A stretch of 64,000 nucleotides of DNA from Actinoplanes aureus. Its GTDB lineage: Bacteria; Actinomycetota; Actinomycetes; Mycobacteriales; Micromonosporaceae. Position 1 is the stretch's first letter. Every line of letters starts with the position of its first letter. The stretch is from positions 553,955-617,954 of the forward strand of contig NZ_JADQTO010000003.1 in assembly GCF_015704865.1 (NCBI RefSeq), given 5' to 3'. Positions 24,441-33,495 of the stretch are shown here, piece after piece. The notes beneath the pieces are model-generated. The model was not told the DNA's origin and made no database searches. It was given only the letters and a program-made list of their open reading frames with translations. A program made the position numbers and the translations under genes.

Positions 24441-24992
24441 TCACCAGCTGTGCGCGACGTCCAGCACGATCCGGCTGTGCGTTCCCGGACCGGGTAGCAC
24501 GGTGACCTGGAACGGCAGGCGTGCGCGTACCCCGACGGCGAAGGTCGTGTAACCCTCGAACGAGCCGCCGAACACGACGTCGCGCAGCGTGTCGTAGCGC
24601 AGCACGTTGACCATCCGATCACCGGTGCGTCCCTCGATCGTGGCTTTGTGCTCGTCGTCGTAGGCCGGGGCCCGCAATGTCACCCACAAGTGGGCCCCAC
24701 CCGCCGTGTACGGCACCAGGTCGACCCCCTCGCCGTCGGTGAGCACCTGGCCGCCGTAGCGGACCGCGTAGCCGCTCGCCGAGCCGTCGAACTCGAACAC
24801 CACCCGGTCCCAGCACTGATGCCGCCCGGCCCGGACGCTCACCAGCGGCGCCGGGCTGAGCGGGCCACCGGCCTTTTCCAGGCTGCCCCAGGTGATGCCG
24901 CAGGCCGCAGCGGGTGCGGCCGCCGGCAGGAAGACCACTCCTGCCACACCGAGAACCACTACCGCAATCAACTTTCCGACCAACCGTCGCAT
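24441..24992 (-). CDS. Secreted AMIN-like domain protein
   Basis: This 183-residue protein has a signal peptide (residues 1-32, ending AAPAAA). The mature domain has VRAGRHQCWDRVVFEFDG, YAVRYGG and GSFEGYTTFAVGV, ending in RIVLDVAHSW, the strand order of the actinobacterial AMIN-like family. AMIN domains bind cell-wall polymers in other bacteria; the role here is unknown. ATG at 24992 has a near-perfect AGGAGGTG site; the frame is open to 25190 but that part lacks coding character. Confidence 0.82.
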   Translation of the reverse strand: MRRLVGKLIAVVVLGVAGVVFLPAAAPAAACGITWGSLEKAGGPLSPAPLVSVRAGRHQCWDRVVFEFDGSASGYAVRYGGQVLTDGEGVDLVPYTAGGAHLWVTLRAPAYDDEHKATIEGRTGDRMVNVLRYDTLRDVVFGGSFEGYTTFAVGVRARLPFQVTVLPGPGTHSRIVLDVAHSW

Positions 24993-25188
24993 GGGCACCT
25001 CCTGGGCCTTCTCTACGACGCTAGGCCTGGCACACAAGGCGTTCGCGCAGGGTGCCCATTCGGGTGCATCGCGACGGAACGGCACGTCGGAGCGGGTCTG
25101 ATGAAGTCGTCCCGGCACGGACGGGCAGTAGCATCGGCACACACAGGCCCGCCCGTAAGCACCGGAGGACGACGAGCCGAGGGGACAC

Positions 25189-26073
25189 ATGATCGAGATC
25201 GGCGCGATCGAACGCCTGAGCCTCGGCGATCATGCGTGTGTGGTGTTCGAGGACGACGAGACCCGGACTCGGACGCTTGCCGCGTACATCCAGGCGGGTC
25301 TGCGCCGGCGACACCGGATCCTCTACTTCGGCGGCGAGCCGGGCGAGGTCGAGGCCGCCCTCGCCGGGCAGGGCACCGACCCGCGATCCGCGCTGGCGGC
25401 CGGGCAGCTACGGATGGCGACCGTGGAGTCGACCTACCTGGCCGCCGGCCACTTCGATCCGCTGGCCAGCATCGAGGGCTGGCGTGCCGCGTCGGCCGAG
25501 GCCCTGGCCGCCGGCTACCGCGGCCTGCGTGCCGTCGGGGACATGTCCTGGGGCGCCACCGCGGTGCCCGGCGCCGACCAGCTGCCCTGGTACGAGGCGA
25601 ACGTGAACCGGGTCTTCGCCGACGGGTACGCGATGGGCCTGTGCCTCTACGACCGCCGGCTGTTCAGCGACGCCGACCTGCGGCGGGTGTGCTGGGCACA
25701 CCCCGTCACGGTCGACGACGACACCGATCCGCAGGCCGTCCCGCTGCTGCGCGCGGTCCGCACCACCCGGCCGGCCGGCATCCGCTTCGAGGGCGAGGCC
25801 GACCTGTCGAACCGGCAGGCGATGCGCGCCATCCTCGACCACCTGGTCGAGGACATGCCCGGCACCGGCGAGCCCCTGGTGGTGGACATCTCCGGGCTGC
25901 GGTTCGTCGACGGCGCCACGATCCGCATGCTGATCGACGCGGCGGCCCGCGCGGCCGACCGGCTGCGCGTGGTGGGCTGCTCGCCGCACATGCAGCGGCT
26001 GCTCGCCTTCAACGGCGCCGACGCGACGACCGGCCTGATCGTGGAGCCAGCGTGCCCGCACACGCGGCCGTGA
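25189..26073 (+). CDS. MEDS-STAS sensor protein
   Basis: This 294-residue protein has an N-terminal MEDS domain (about 1-165; DHACVVFEDDETRTRTLAAY, GDMSWG), related to the DcmR sensory domain. A C-terminal STAS domain (about 185-285) shows EADLSNRQAMRAILDHL and VDISGLRFVDGATIRMLI. The Ser normally phosphorylated in STAS antagonists (DxSG..F.DS) is replaced by Gly/Ala here (VDGAT), so signalling may be non-phosphorylatable. Such proteins commonly act with anti-sigma kinases, but none is adjacent. Confidence 0.85.
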   Translation: MIEIGAIERLSLGDHACVVFEDDETRTRTLAAYIQAGLRRRHRILYFGGEPGEVEAALAGQGTDPRSALAAGQLRMATVESTYLAAGHFDPLASIEGWRAASAEALAAGYRGLRAVGDMSWGATAVPGADQLPWYEANVNRVFADGYAMGLCLYDRRLFSDADLRRVCWAHPVTVDDDTDPQAVPLLRAVRTTRPAGIRFEGEADLSNRQAMRAILDHLVEDMPGTGEPLVVDISGLRFVDGATIRMLIDAAARAADRLRVVGCSPHMQRLLAFNGADATTGLIVEPACPHTRP

Positions 26074-26077
26074 GCTC

Positions 26078-26608
26078 TCAGCAGTACCCGGACGGGCACT
26101 CGCCGCTGGCCAGCAGCTGGTACTGCCGGCAGACCGGGCAGATCGCCGGCTCCGGCCGCGGGACCGGGCGGGCCTTCGGCGGCGCCTTGGCCGCGCTGCG
26201 GGTGGTGGTGGCGCGGGCCTTGACCGCCTTCGCCGCCTTCGGCGCCTTGGCCGGCGGGTCCACCGCGCGCAGCTCGACCGCCTGCACGGCGCCGGCCAGC
26301 AGGGCGTCATAGTTCTGGTCGATCAGGTACGCGTCGACCGTGATGAAGCAGTTCGGGTCGTCCGGATCCTTGATGTACGCGCCCGGGATCGCCAGAGCGG
26401 CCTCGTTCGCCCGATCCGGTTCCACGGCCAGGTCCACGCCACCCGGGTGGATGTACACCGCGACGGCGTTGACGCCCTGCGGCCGGACCTGCACCGTCTT
26501 CCCCGCGCTCCGCACGTCGATGGTCACCTGTGCGCGCAGCTCCAGGAGCAGCCTCGCCACCGAAGGAGCCGCGCCGACCCCGTCGCCGTCCGTCTCGTGC
26601 GCATCCAT
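26078..26608 (-). CDS. Hypothetical protein with C-terminal zinc-ribbon-like tail
   Basis: This is a 176-residue protein. The N-terminal domain (about 15-105) is alpha/beta and includes VNAVAVYIHPGGVDLAVEPD. It is followed by an Ala/Lys/Pro-rich linker (KAPKAAKAVKARATTTRSAA) and a four-Cys tail CPVCRQYQLLASGECPSGYC that could bind zinc. ATG at 26608 is preceded by GGAGG. Its stop lies five bases from the convergent MEDS-STAS stop. No family recognised; the linker plus Cys tail suggests nucleic-acid or protein contact, which is speculation. Confidence 0.65.
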   Translation of the reverse strand: MDAHETDGDGVGAAPSVARLLLELRAQVTIDVRSAGKTVQVRPQGVNAVAVYIHPGGVDLAVEPDRANEAALAIPGAYIKDPDDPNCFITVDAYLIDQNYDALLAGAVQAVELRAVDPPAKAPKAAKAVKARATTTRSAAKAPPKARPVPRPEPAICPVCRQYQLLASGECPSGYC

Positions 26609-26755
26609 CAGATCTTTCGCCTCCACGACTCTGGGGTCCCCTCGGCGTATCGGCACCGTCGCGCCGTACGTGAGAGGCAGGTACGCCCCGAAGAAGCCTA
26701 GGCGTCGCCGAATCGGCACGGTTCGGCGGGCGGGAGTTCGACGCCGGCGCGCTCG

Positions 26756-27910
26756 TCAGCGCAGCGCGCGGAAGAACTTCCGGACGTCGTCGACGAGCAG
26801 GTCCGGGGCCTCCATCGCGGCGAAGTGTCCGCCGCGATCGAACTCGGACCAGTGCACTACGTTGTGCTCGAGCTCGACGGTGCGCCGGATCGACCCGTCC
26901 AGCGGGAACACCGCGACGCCGGTCGGCACCGGGGAACGCTCGCTCGCGCCCCAGGCGCCGGCGTGTGCCGTCTCGTAGTAGCTGTTGGCCGAGGATCCCG
27001 CGGTGCCGGTCAGCCAGTACACCGTCACGTTGGTGAGCAGCAGATCCCGGTCCACCGCGTCCTCCGGCAGTTCGGCGGCCGGATCGGTCCACTCCTTGAA
27101 CTTCTCCACGATCCAGGCCAGTTGCCCGGCGGGGGAGTCGTGCAGTCCGTGCGCCAGGGTCTGCGGCCGGCTGATCTGGATCATCGCGTACCCGGACTGC
27201 TCGGTCTTGAAATACTCCAGCTGCTCCAGCCGCGCCCGCTCGGCGTCGGTCAGCCCGGCCACCTCGTCCGGATCCACCGGGGTGAACGCGGCGAGCCCGT
27301 TCGCGTGTACGCCGACGACCTTGTCCGGGTTGAGCCGGCCCAGCCCGGGCGAGACGACCGCGCCGGTGTCGCCGCCCTGCGCGCCGTAGCGGTGGTAGCC
27401 GAGCCGGTTCATCAACTCGGCGAACGCCCTGGTCACCCGATTGGTGTCCCAGCCGGTCCCGGTGGTCGGCCCGGAGAACCCGCTGCCCGGGATCGACGGG
27501 ATCACCAGGTGGAACGCGTCGGCCGGCTCGCCGCCGTGCGCCCGGGGGTCGGTCAGCGGGCCGATGACGTCCAGGAACTCGACGATCGACCCGGGCCAGC
27601 CGTGGGTCAGGATCAGCGGCAGTGCGTCCGGCTCGGCGGAGCGGACGTGCAGGAAGTGGATGTTCTGCCCGTCGATCTCGGTGGTGAACTGCGGGTACTG
27701 GTTCAGCCGGCGTTCGTGGACGCGCCAGTCGTAGCCGTCGCGCCAGTACTCGGCGAGCCCCTTGAGATAGCTCACCGGCACACCGCGGCTCCAGCCGGCC
27801 CCGGGCAGGTCGGTGGTCCAGCGGGTCCTGGCGAGCCGGTCCCGCAGGTCGTCCAGGTCGGTCTGCGGAATGTCGATGGTGTAGGGCCGGATCTCGCTGT
27901 TGTTCTCCAT
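26756..27910 (-). CDS. Epoxide hydrolase (EHN-type alpha/beta hydrolase)
   Basis: This is a 384-residue protein. The N-terminal EHN lid domain (about 5-95; [20 protein letters not shown]) is followed by an alpha/beta-hydrolase core. Oxyanion segment THGWPGS (about 104), nucleophile Asp in [11 protein letters not shown] (about 177) and catalytic His in [11 protein letters not shown] (about 363) are visible. Members open epoxides by an Asp ester intermediate. It is divergent from a WYL regulator, 62 bases apart, which probably controls it. Substrate unknown. Confidence 0.9.
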   Translation of the reverse strand: MENNSEIRPYTIDIPQTDLDDLRDRLARTRWTTDLPGAGWSRGVPVSYLKGLAEYWRDGYDWRVHERRLNQYPQFTTEIDGQNIHFLHVRSAEPDALPLILTHGWPGSIVEFLDVIGPLTDPRAHGGEPADAFHLVIPSIPGSGFSGPTTGTGWDTNRVTRAFAELMNRLGYHRYGAQGGDTGAVVSPGLGRLNPDKVVGVHANGLAAFTPVDPDEVAGLTDAERARLEQLEYFKTEQSGYAMIQISRPQTLAHGLHDSPAGQLAWIVEKFKEWTDPAAELPEDAVDRDLLLTNVTVYWLTGTAGSSANSYYETAHAGAWGASERSPVPTGVAVFPLDGSIRRTVELEHNVVHWSEFDRGGHFAAMEAPDLLVDDVRKFFRALR

Positions 27911-27972
27911 GCCGTCAACGCTAGGCGCCGATTAGGACAGCTTCGGTCCTAGCGGTCGGGCAGACTTTCCTC

Positions 27973-28926
27973 ATGTGGGAAACCTCGGCACGGCTGCTGC
28001 GGCTGCTCTCGCTCCTGCAGGCCCGGCGCGACTGGTCCGGCACCGAACTGGCGGAACGGCTGGAGGTCACGCCACGGACGGTGCGCCGCGACATCGACCG
28101 GCTGCGCGCCCTCGGCTATCCCGTGCTGGCCACCGCGGGCGTCGCCGGCTACCGGTTGGGCGCCGGCGCGGACGTACCGCCTCTGCTGCTCGACGACGAC
28201 GAGGCCGTCGCCGTCGCGATGGGCCTGCGCACGGCCGCCGGCGGCTCGATCACCGGCATCGAGGAGACGTCCGTGCGAGCCCTGGCCAAGCTGGAACAGC
28301 TGCTGCCGTCCCGCTTGCGCCACCGGATCAACGCCTTGCAGTCGATGACGGTGCCGATGGCCGGCGCCGGCCCGACCGCCGACCCGAGCACGCTCACCGC
28401 GATCGCGGCGGCCTGCCGCGATTCGCTGCGGCTGCGCTTCGACTACCGCACCCACGACGGAACAACCAGCATCCGTACGACCGAACCGCACCGCCTGGTC
28501 CACTCGGGCCGCCGCTGGTACCTCGTCGGCTGGGACGTCGACCGCCAGGACTGGCGTACCTACCGGGTGGACCGTCTGAAGCCGCGCGTTCCCACCGGGC
28601 CCCGGTTCACCCCGCGCACCCCGCCGGACCCCGACCTCGGCGGTTACACCTCGCGCGGGATCTCCACCTCGGCCTACCGCTACCAGGCCCGGTTCACGCT
28701 GCACGTCAGCGCGGAGACCGCGGCGGAGCGGATCACCCCCACCACGGGGACGCTGGAGCCGATCGACGAGCACAGCTGCACCCTGCTCGCCGGGTCGAAC
28801 TCGCTGGACGAACTGGCCATCTATGTGGCCGGCAAGGGGTTCGCCTTCCAGGTGCACGAGCCGCCGGAGCTGGTCGAGCACATCAGGACGCTGGCCGTAC
28901 GGCTCGCGGCTGCGATATATGACTGA
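27973..28926 (+). CDS. HTH-WYL (YafY-type) transcriptional regulator
   Basis: This 317-residue protein has an HTH_11 domain at about 8-60 (WSGTELAERLEVTPRTVRRD), a linker, and a WYL domain at about 135-225 (DYRTHD, PHRLVHSGRRWYLVGWDVD). It closes with a WCX-type C-terminal extension. WYL domains sense nucleic acid or small ligands in several bacterial regulators. The divergent epoxide hydrolase is the likely target. The stop codon lies within the palindrome that precedes the DUF3224 gene. Confidence 0.9.
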   Translation: MWETSARLLRLLSLLQARRDWSGTELAERLEVTPRTVRRDIDRLRALGYPVLATAGVAGYRLGAGADVPPLLLDDDEAVAVAMGLRTAAGGSITGIEETSVRALAKLEQLLPSRLRHRINALQSMTVPMAGAGPTADPSTLTAIAAACRDSLRLRFDYRTHDGTTSIRTTEPHRLVHSGRRWYLVGWDVDRQDWRTYRVDRLKPRVPTGPRFTPRTPPDPDLGGYTSRGISTSAYRYQARFTLHVSAETAAERITPTTGTLEPIDEHSCTLLAGSNSLDELAIYVAGKGFAFQVHEPPELVEHIRTLAVRLAAAIYD

Positions 28927-28937
28927 GTCATATATCG
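28913..28937. promoter_or_regulatory. MarR-type operator: 11-bp perfect inverted repeat
   Basis: CGATATATGAC and GTCATATATCG flank the trinucleotide TGA, which is the stop codon of the WYL regulator gene. The palindrome is strikingly AT-rich for this genome and ends seven bases before the DUF3224 ATG. The MarR protein encoded two genes on is the likely ligand (inference). Confidence 0.82.
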
Positions 28938-28944
28938 TGGGGCC

Positions 28945-29337
28945 ATGCCGACTTTGGAAACCAAGCTCGAGATCAAGTCATGGGACGAGAAGCCGTACCG
29001 GGAGTCGCCGGACGGCACCAAGTGGACCCGGGCCGAGGTGGTGCTCGCCGGGGCGGGGCCGCTCACCGAGGGCACCTTCGAGTCGCTGATGTACTACCAC
29101 GCGGGCGGGACCAGCACCTACGTCACGCTGATGTCGCTCACCGGCACGCTCGACGGCCGGCAGGGCACCGTGATCCTCGCCGGCGAGGGCACCTTCGACG
29201 GCACGACGGCCCGGGGCGAGTCCCGGGTGATCGACGCAACCGGGGGACTCGCCGGGCTCACCGGCACGGCCACCAGCGCCTCCACCCACGCGGACTACCC
29301 GTACATGCCGATCGCTCTGACGTACGAAATTGGCTGA
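28945..29337 (+). CDS. DUF3224-family protein
   Basis: This 130-residue single-domain protein has LEIKSWDEKPY at the start and AGEGTFDGTTARGESRVID in the middle. GTATSASTHADYPY sits at the end. This matches the DUF3224 family, thought to adopt an allene-oxide-cyclase-like barrel with unknown substrate. The 3' end overlaps the MarR gene by eight bases, and the pair is preceded by an 11-bp inverted repeat. The pairing with MarR suggests a response to a small hydrophobic compound. Confidence 0.85.
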   Translation: MPTLETKLEIKSWDEKPYRESPDGTKWTRAEVVLAGAGPLTEGTFESLMYYHAGGTSTYVTLMSLTGTLDGRQGTVILAGEGTFDGTTARGESRVIDATGGLAGLTGTATSASTHADYPYMPIALTYEIG

Positions 29338-29872
29338 ACCGCTCAGCTCGGAGGCCAACCTGCTCGGCGCGCTCGCCCTGGTGCTCACCGACCGGATGGC
29401 CGAGGCGGCGGCCGCCGAGGCCGGTGAAGCCGGCGCGGCGGCCGCCGCGCTCTCCTCGCTGTACCACTTCCTGGACCGGCCCACCCTGGACACCCTGCGC
29501 CGGGTGCTGGGCCTGACCCACTCCGGCGCGGTGCGGCTGGTGAATCGCCTGGAGGCGCAGGGCCTGGTGACCCGGGGGCCGGGCGAGGACGGCCGGTCGC
29601 GCGCGGTGACGCTGACGCCGGCCGGCCGGCAGGCCGCGGCCCGGGTGGACGCGGCCCGCTCGGCCGTACTGGAACGGGCCCTGGACCGCCTGCCGCCGGA
29701 CCAGCGGGCTGTCCTGCACGGGTTGCTGGGGCAGGTGATGACCGCGGTGGTCCGGGACAAGGACGGTGGCGCCTGGATCTGCCGGCTGTGCGACCTCGGC
29801 GCTTGCGGCCGGGACCAGGGACGGTGCCCGACCGCCAACGCCGCGGCCGCCAAGTACGGCCCGCCGGCCTGA
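29330..29872 (+). CDS. MarR-family regulator with C-terminal cysteine cluster
   Basis: This 180-residue protein has a winged helix at about 50-115 (DTLRRVLGLTHSGAVRLVNR, GLVTRGPGEDGRSRAVTLT). It has a C-terminal Cys-rich tail CRLCDLGACGRDQGRC (about 151-166) seen in a subset of MarR proteins, possibly metal- or redox-sensing. The start is a TTG at 29330 inside the end of the DUF3224 gene. It likely binds the palindrome at 28913-28937 and represses its own operon. Confidence 0.85.
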   Translation: MAEPLSSEANLLGALALVLTDRMAEAAAAEAGEAGAAAAALSSLYHFLDRPTLDTLRRVLGLTHSGAVRLVNRLEAQGLVTRGPGEDGRSRAVTLTPAGRQAAARVDAARSAVLERALDRLPPDQRAVLHGLLGQVMTAVVRDKDGGAWICRLCDLGACGRDQGRCPTANAAAAKYGPPA

Positions 29873-29884
29873 GGCTCCGGCCGC

Positions 29885-31840
29885 TTACGATTCCGGGCCG
29901 GTGCCGGGCCGCTGCCGGGGCGGTCCGGCCGGCGGGCCGGCGTCCGGCTCGGCGGTCGCCGGCCGGTCGCCGGCTGTTTCGTCGGCGAGCACACGCTCCT
30001 CGTCCAGCGCTGACGTCTGCACCACCAGGACGTCGCACACGGCGTTCTTCACCACGCCGGCGGGCACCGAACCCAGCAGCTGTCCCTGGCTGGCGCCCAG
30101 CCCCCGGTTGCCGACGACGATCAGGTTCGCCGGGTTGGCGCCGACCGCGTCGAGCAGTGCCTGCGCCGGGTCGCCGACCACCAGCCGCTGGTCGATGTAG
30201 CGTGCCCGTTCCCGGGTGAGCCCGGTGACCGACTTCTCCAGGGCCTCGCGTGCGGCGTCGACGCCGTGCAGGTCACGGTGCACGCCGGCGGCCGAGGCCG
30301 GCGACGCGCTCTCGTCGCCCTCGCGGTAGGCGGTGACCACGACCAGCCGCGCCTGCGCGGCCTGCGCCACCTCGGCGGCCCGGTCCACGGCGTACAGGCT
30401 GGTGGGTGTGCCGTCCGAGCCGACCACGACCCGGTCGTAGACGGTGATGCTGCGCCGGTGGCCGAGCGGCACGATCGGCGACTCGTCGGCCTCGTCGGGC
30501 GGGTTGACCCACAGCATCGCGATGGCGCCGATGCCCAGCAGGACCCCGGCCAGCATGATCGCGTTGCTGCCCTTGCCGTCGAGCAGGTGCTCGAAGATCC
30601 AGCCGAACGTGACCGTCTGGATCAGCATCGGCACCACGATCATCATGTTCAGGATGCCCATGTAGACGCCGGTGCGCTTGGCCGGGACCATGCTGGCCAC
30701 CATCAGGTACGGGATGCCGACCGCACTGGCCCAGAAGATGCCCAGGCCGATCATCGGGAGCAGCGCGACGTACTGGTTCGTGATGGTGGACAGCCACATC
30801 AGCGAGACCGCGGCCAGGCCGAGCGCGACCGCGTGCACCCGCTTCGCGCCGATGCGCAGCGCGAAACCGACCAGGAACAGCGCGGACACCATGGTGACGA
30901 AGTTGTAGGTGGCGTTCGCCAGACCGCTCCAGCCGATCGCCTCCGCCCAGGCCGGGCCGCCCTCCTCCGGCGTGGTGCCGAACACCGTCTCACCGAGACT
31001 GACCGCCACGAACTGCCAGTAGATGAACATGGCGTACCACTGGAACATGAACACCACGCCGATCTTGTGCATGGCGACCGGCATGACCCGTACGGCGTCG
31101 GCGATCTCGCGTACCGCGTGGTGCAGGCCCTTCGGCGCGGCCCGCATCTCCGCGATCTCCTCGTCGGAGGGGGTCAGTTCCTTCGTACGCGCCATCGCGG
31201 TCAGCACCGTCAGCAGGATGCAGAAGGTGCCGATCATGAAGCAGACGTACATCCAGTAGGGCACCCCGTTGCCGGCGGTCTCCTGTAGCGGCTCGACCCG
31301 CTCCAGGATGAACAGCGACAGGTTGGCCAGCACCGCGCCGGCGCCGGTGAACATGCTCTGGGTCAGGAAGCCGCGGGCCAGCTGGGATTTGGGCAACCGG
31401 TCCGAGATGAACGCCCGGTACGGCTCCATCGAGGTGTTGTTGCCCGCGTCGAGCAGCCAGAAGCAGATCACGGCCAGCCACAGCACGCCGACGAACGGGA
31501 ACAGGAACAGGATCACCGCGCACAGCAGCGCGCCGGCGGTGATGAACGGCCGTCGCCGGCCCCAGCGCGGATGCCAGGTCCGGTCGCTGATCGCCCCGAT
31601 CAGCGGCTGAATGATCAGCCCGGTGACCGGGCCGGCCAGGTTGAGGATCGGAAGCTGATCGGGTGTCGCCCCGATCAGCAGGAAGAGCGGGTTCACCGCG
31701 GACTGGGTCAGGCCGAAGCTGAACTGCACCCCGAAGAAGCCGAGGTTCATCATCAGCAGGGCGGAGCCGGTCATCAGCGGCTTGCGCTCGATCTGCCCAG
31801 CGTCCGGCGTGACGGATCCGGCAGTCGTGGTGGTGGTCAT
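29885..31840 (-). CDS. MFS/GPH-type sugar transporter fused to a universal stress protein domain
   Basis: This is a 651-residue protein. Twelve membrane helices (about 25-465) show the sucrose/GPH transporter style: IGAISDRTWHPRWGRRRPFI between helices 2 and 3 and GNNTSMEPYRAF. After a short linker a complete UspA domain (about 475-615) starts at YDRVVVGSDGTPTSLYAVDR and contains GNRGLGASQGQLLGSVPAGV, the ATP-binding G-2x-G-9x-GS type loop. A disordered tail ends it. Such a fusion implies nucleotide- or stress-gated transport (inference). It is divergent from a stand-alone Usp gene. Confidence 0.88.
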   Translation of the reverse strand: MTTTTTAGSVTPDAGQIERKPLMTGSALLMMNLGFFGVQFSFGLTQSAVNPLFLLIGATPDQLPILNLAGPVTGLIIQPLIGAISDRTWHPRWGRRRPFITAGALLCAVILFLFPFVGVLWLAVICFWLLDAGNNTSMEPYRAFISDRLPKSQLARGFLTQSMFTGAGAVLANLSLFILERVEPLQETAGNGVPYWMYVCFMIGTFCILLTVLTAMARTKELTPSDEEIAEMRAAPKGLHHAVREIADAVRVMPVAMHKIGVVFMFQWYAMFIYWQFVAVSLGETVFGTTPEEGGPAWAEAIGWSGLANATYNFVTMVSALFLVGFALRIGAKRVHAVALGLAAVSLMWLSTITNQYVALLPMIGLGIFWASAVGIPYLMVASMVPAKRTGVYMGILNMMIVVPMLIQTVTFGWIFEHLLDGKGSNAIMLAGVLLGIGAIAMLWVNPPDEADESPIVPLGHRRSITVYDRVVVGSDGTPTSLYAVDRAAEVAQAAQARLVVVTAYREGDESASPASAAGVHRDLHGVDAAREALEKSVTGLTRERARYIDQRLVVGDPAQALLDAVGANPANLIVVGNRGLGASQGQLLGSVPAGVVKNAVCDVLVVQTSALDEERVLADETAGDRPATAEPDAGPPAGPPRQRPGTGPES

Positions 31841-32020
31841 GGGAGACCCCCTTCAGCCGACGCGATGAGAGTCGAACATCGATGCGAAGCTAAGCCCGCT
31901 GTAATCACCCCGCAACTCGGAGCGACGGCAAGCGCTGATCCGCGCGAAACCGGAGGGATGGCGGCCGAACAAGATCTCGACCAGTCTGAGAGGCACGGCT
32001 TTCACGGAGAGGGGACGACG

Positions 32021-32452
32021 GTGAGTGATTGGCGGACCATCGTGGTCGGCGTCGACGGGTCGGCCGGCAGCCGCAGGGCGCTGGCCTGGGCCGCCGCCGA
32101 GGCCGCGCACCACGGCACCGACCTCGTCGTGGTGAACGTGTGGGAGCACACCTTGCTGCCGCCGGCCGGCAGTGTCAGCGTCTCCGAGCGGTTCGTGCCG
32201 GACCCGAGCCAGCGCACCGCCGACGACCTGCTTCAGGTGATCAAAGAGGAGCTCGGCGACCAGCCGCCGGTGCTGGTGCAGCCGGTGGTCAAGCAGGGCC
32301 GGCCGGCGAAGGTGCTGATCGAGGAGTCGCAGGGCGCCGATCTGCTGGTGGTCGGGCAACGCGGGCACGGCGGCTTCGCCGGGCTGGTGCTCGGCTCGGT
32401 CAGCCAGCATGTTGCCGCGTACGCGAAGTGCTCGGTCACCGTGGTCCGCTGA
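32021..32452 (+). CDS. Universal stress protein (UspA family)
   Basis: This 143-residue single Usp domain has the opening IVVGVDGSAGSRRALAWAAA and ATP-binding motif GQRGHGGFAGLVLGSVSQHV. This is the ATP-binding branch, as in mycobacterial Rv2623-like proteins. GTG at 32021 follows GGAGAGG. It is divergent from the MFS-Usp fusion and may act in the same stress response. The last 17 bases overlap the convergent gene at 32436. Confidence 0.9.
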   Translation: MSDWRTIVVGVDGSAGSRRALAWAAAEAAHHGTDLVVVNVWEHTLLPPAGSVSVSERFVPDPSQRTADDLLQVIKEELGDQPPVLVQPVVKQGRPAKVLIEESQGADLLVVGQRGHGGFAGLVLGSVSQHVAAYAKCSVTVVR

Positions 32453-33452
32453 CCTCGCTGAGGCGCAGAAGCACGGCACCCGGGTCGGGGCCGTACTTCG
32501 CGGTGTAGAGCGCGGTGATCCGCTCCCGGGTGTCCGGGCTCGCCTCGGCCAGGACGTAGCTTTCGTCGCGGACACGCGCCCGATGGTCGGGGTGGAAAGC
32601 CGGCTGCAGGGCCGCCGGGTGGACGTTCACCCAGTGCTCGCCGTCGTGCGCGACGTACTTCAGATCGTGCTCGACCGTCGTGCCGTTGACCGTGAAGCGC
32701 AGCCTCATCCGGTAGTGGTCGCCGAGGGCGCGCAGGCCGGAGCCGTTCCACCGGGTCTCGAACGCCTCCAGGGCCAGCTCGCCCAGGTCGCCGTGGACCC
32801 GCACCTCCCGCTGCGAGCTCTCGCTCACCCTCCGATCACGAAACAGACCGTACGAGAGCCAGTCGTCCACCCGGTAGAAGGCGTGCGCCGGGCCGACCGA
32901 GCTGATCCGCACCTCGAACTGGGCGCGATGCCGGGCCGGCAGGGTGCCCACGATGGCGTCCAGCCGTTCGATGTTCTGCCGCATCAGCGCGATCGCGTCG
33001 GTCGGCGCCACCTGGCGGGCCCGCTCGGCCGCGTCCGGGCATGACGGGTCGGTCAGCGTGATCCGGAACCGGACCCCACGGTCGAGGGCGGTACGGACGG
33101 CGGCCACGAACTCGGTCTCGTACTGGTTCTCCAGCAGACCGGTCCAGTGCTTCCAGACGTCCACCCGGTCGCCGGCCCGCCCGATCTTCGCGACCAGATC
33201 CCGGTAGTCGAGGCGATTGCGCCACCGGACCGCGTTGCGGCTGAAGAAGACGATCAGCGGTTGCAGGATCAGCGCGGCCAGGACGATGTCGATCAGGTTC
33301 GCGCCGATGTTGATCCGCAGGTCGGTGGCGAAACCCTCGGTGTGCCGGACCGGATAGAGCAGCAGGAAGGCGGTCACCAGCAAGAGGGCGCCGATTCCGG
33401 CGTAGAGCCAATAGAGCCACTTGCGGCGCCCGCGTTCCCCCATGATGGTCAT
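32436..33452 (-). CDS. Membrane protein with PLD-like (DUF5919-type) cytoplasmic domain
   Basis: This protein of about 338 residues has two helices (WLYAGIGALLLVTAFLLLYP and INIGANLIDIVLAALILQP) followed by a basic linker. The soluble domain contains YETEFVAAVRTALDRGVRFR, then ITLTDPSCPD and a later VRISSVGPAHAFYRVDDWL. The layout recalls phospholipase-D-like sensor domains without the HKD motifs. ATG at 33452 or 33443 may be the start; neither has a clear ribosome site. It is head-to-head with the enoyl-CoA hydratase gene. Confidence 0.6.
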   Translation of the reverse strand: MTIMGERGRRKWLYWLYAGIGALLLVTAFLLLYPVRHTEGFATDLRINIGANLIDIVLAALILQPLIVFFSRNAVRWRNRLDYRDLVAKIGRAGDRVDVWKHWTGLLENQYETEFVAAVRTALDRGVRFRITLTDPSCPDAAERARQVAPTDAIALMRQNIERLDAIVGTLPARHRAQFEVRISSVGPAHAFYRVDDWLSYGLFRDRRVSESSQREVRVHGDLGELALEAFETRWNGSGLRALGDHYRMRLRFTVNGTTVEHDLKYVAHDGEHWVNVHPAALQPAFHPDHRARVRDESYVLAEASPDTRERITALYTAKYGPDPGAVLLRLSEVSGPR

Positions 33453-33495
33453 CGTTGCAGCACTACATCGATCAAGCCAGATACGAGGAGCCGTG

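Noticed and set aside
22726..24444. 572-codon minus-strand frame spanning the divergent secreted-protein genes
   Set aside because: It covers a divergent promoter region and reads out of frame through both genes.
26681..26698. Short match to the end of the 115-bp repeat (GTACGCCCCGAAGAAGCC)
   Set aside because: Only about 17 bases resemble the repeat end and the rest is absent, so chance or a tiny relic; not listed as a copy.
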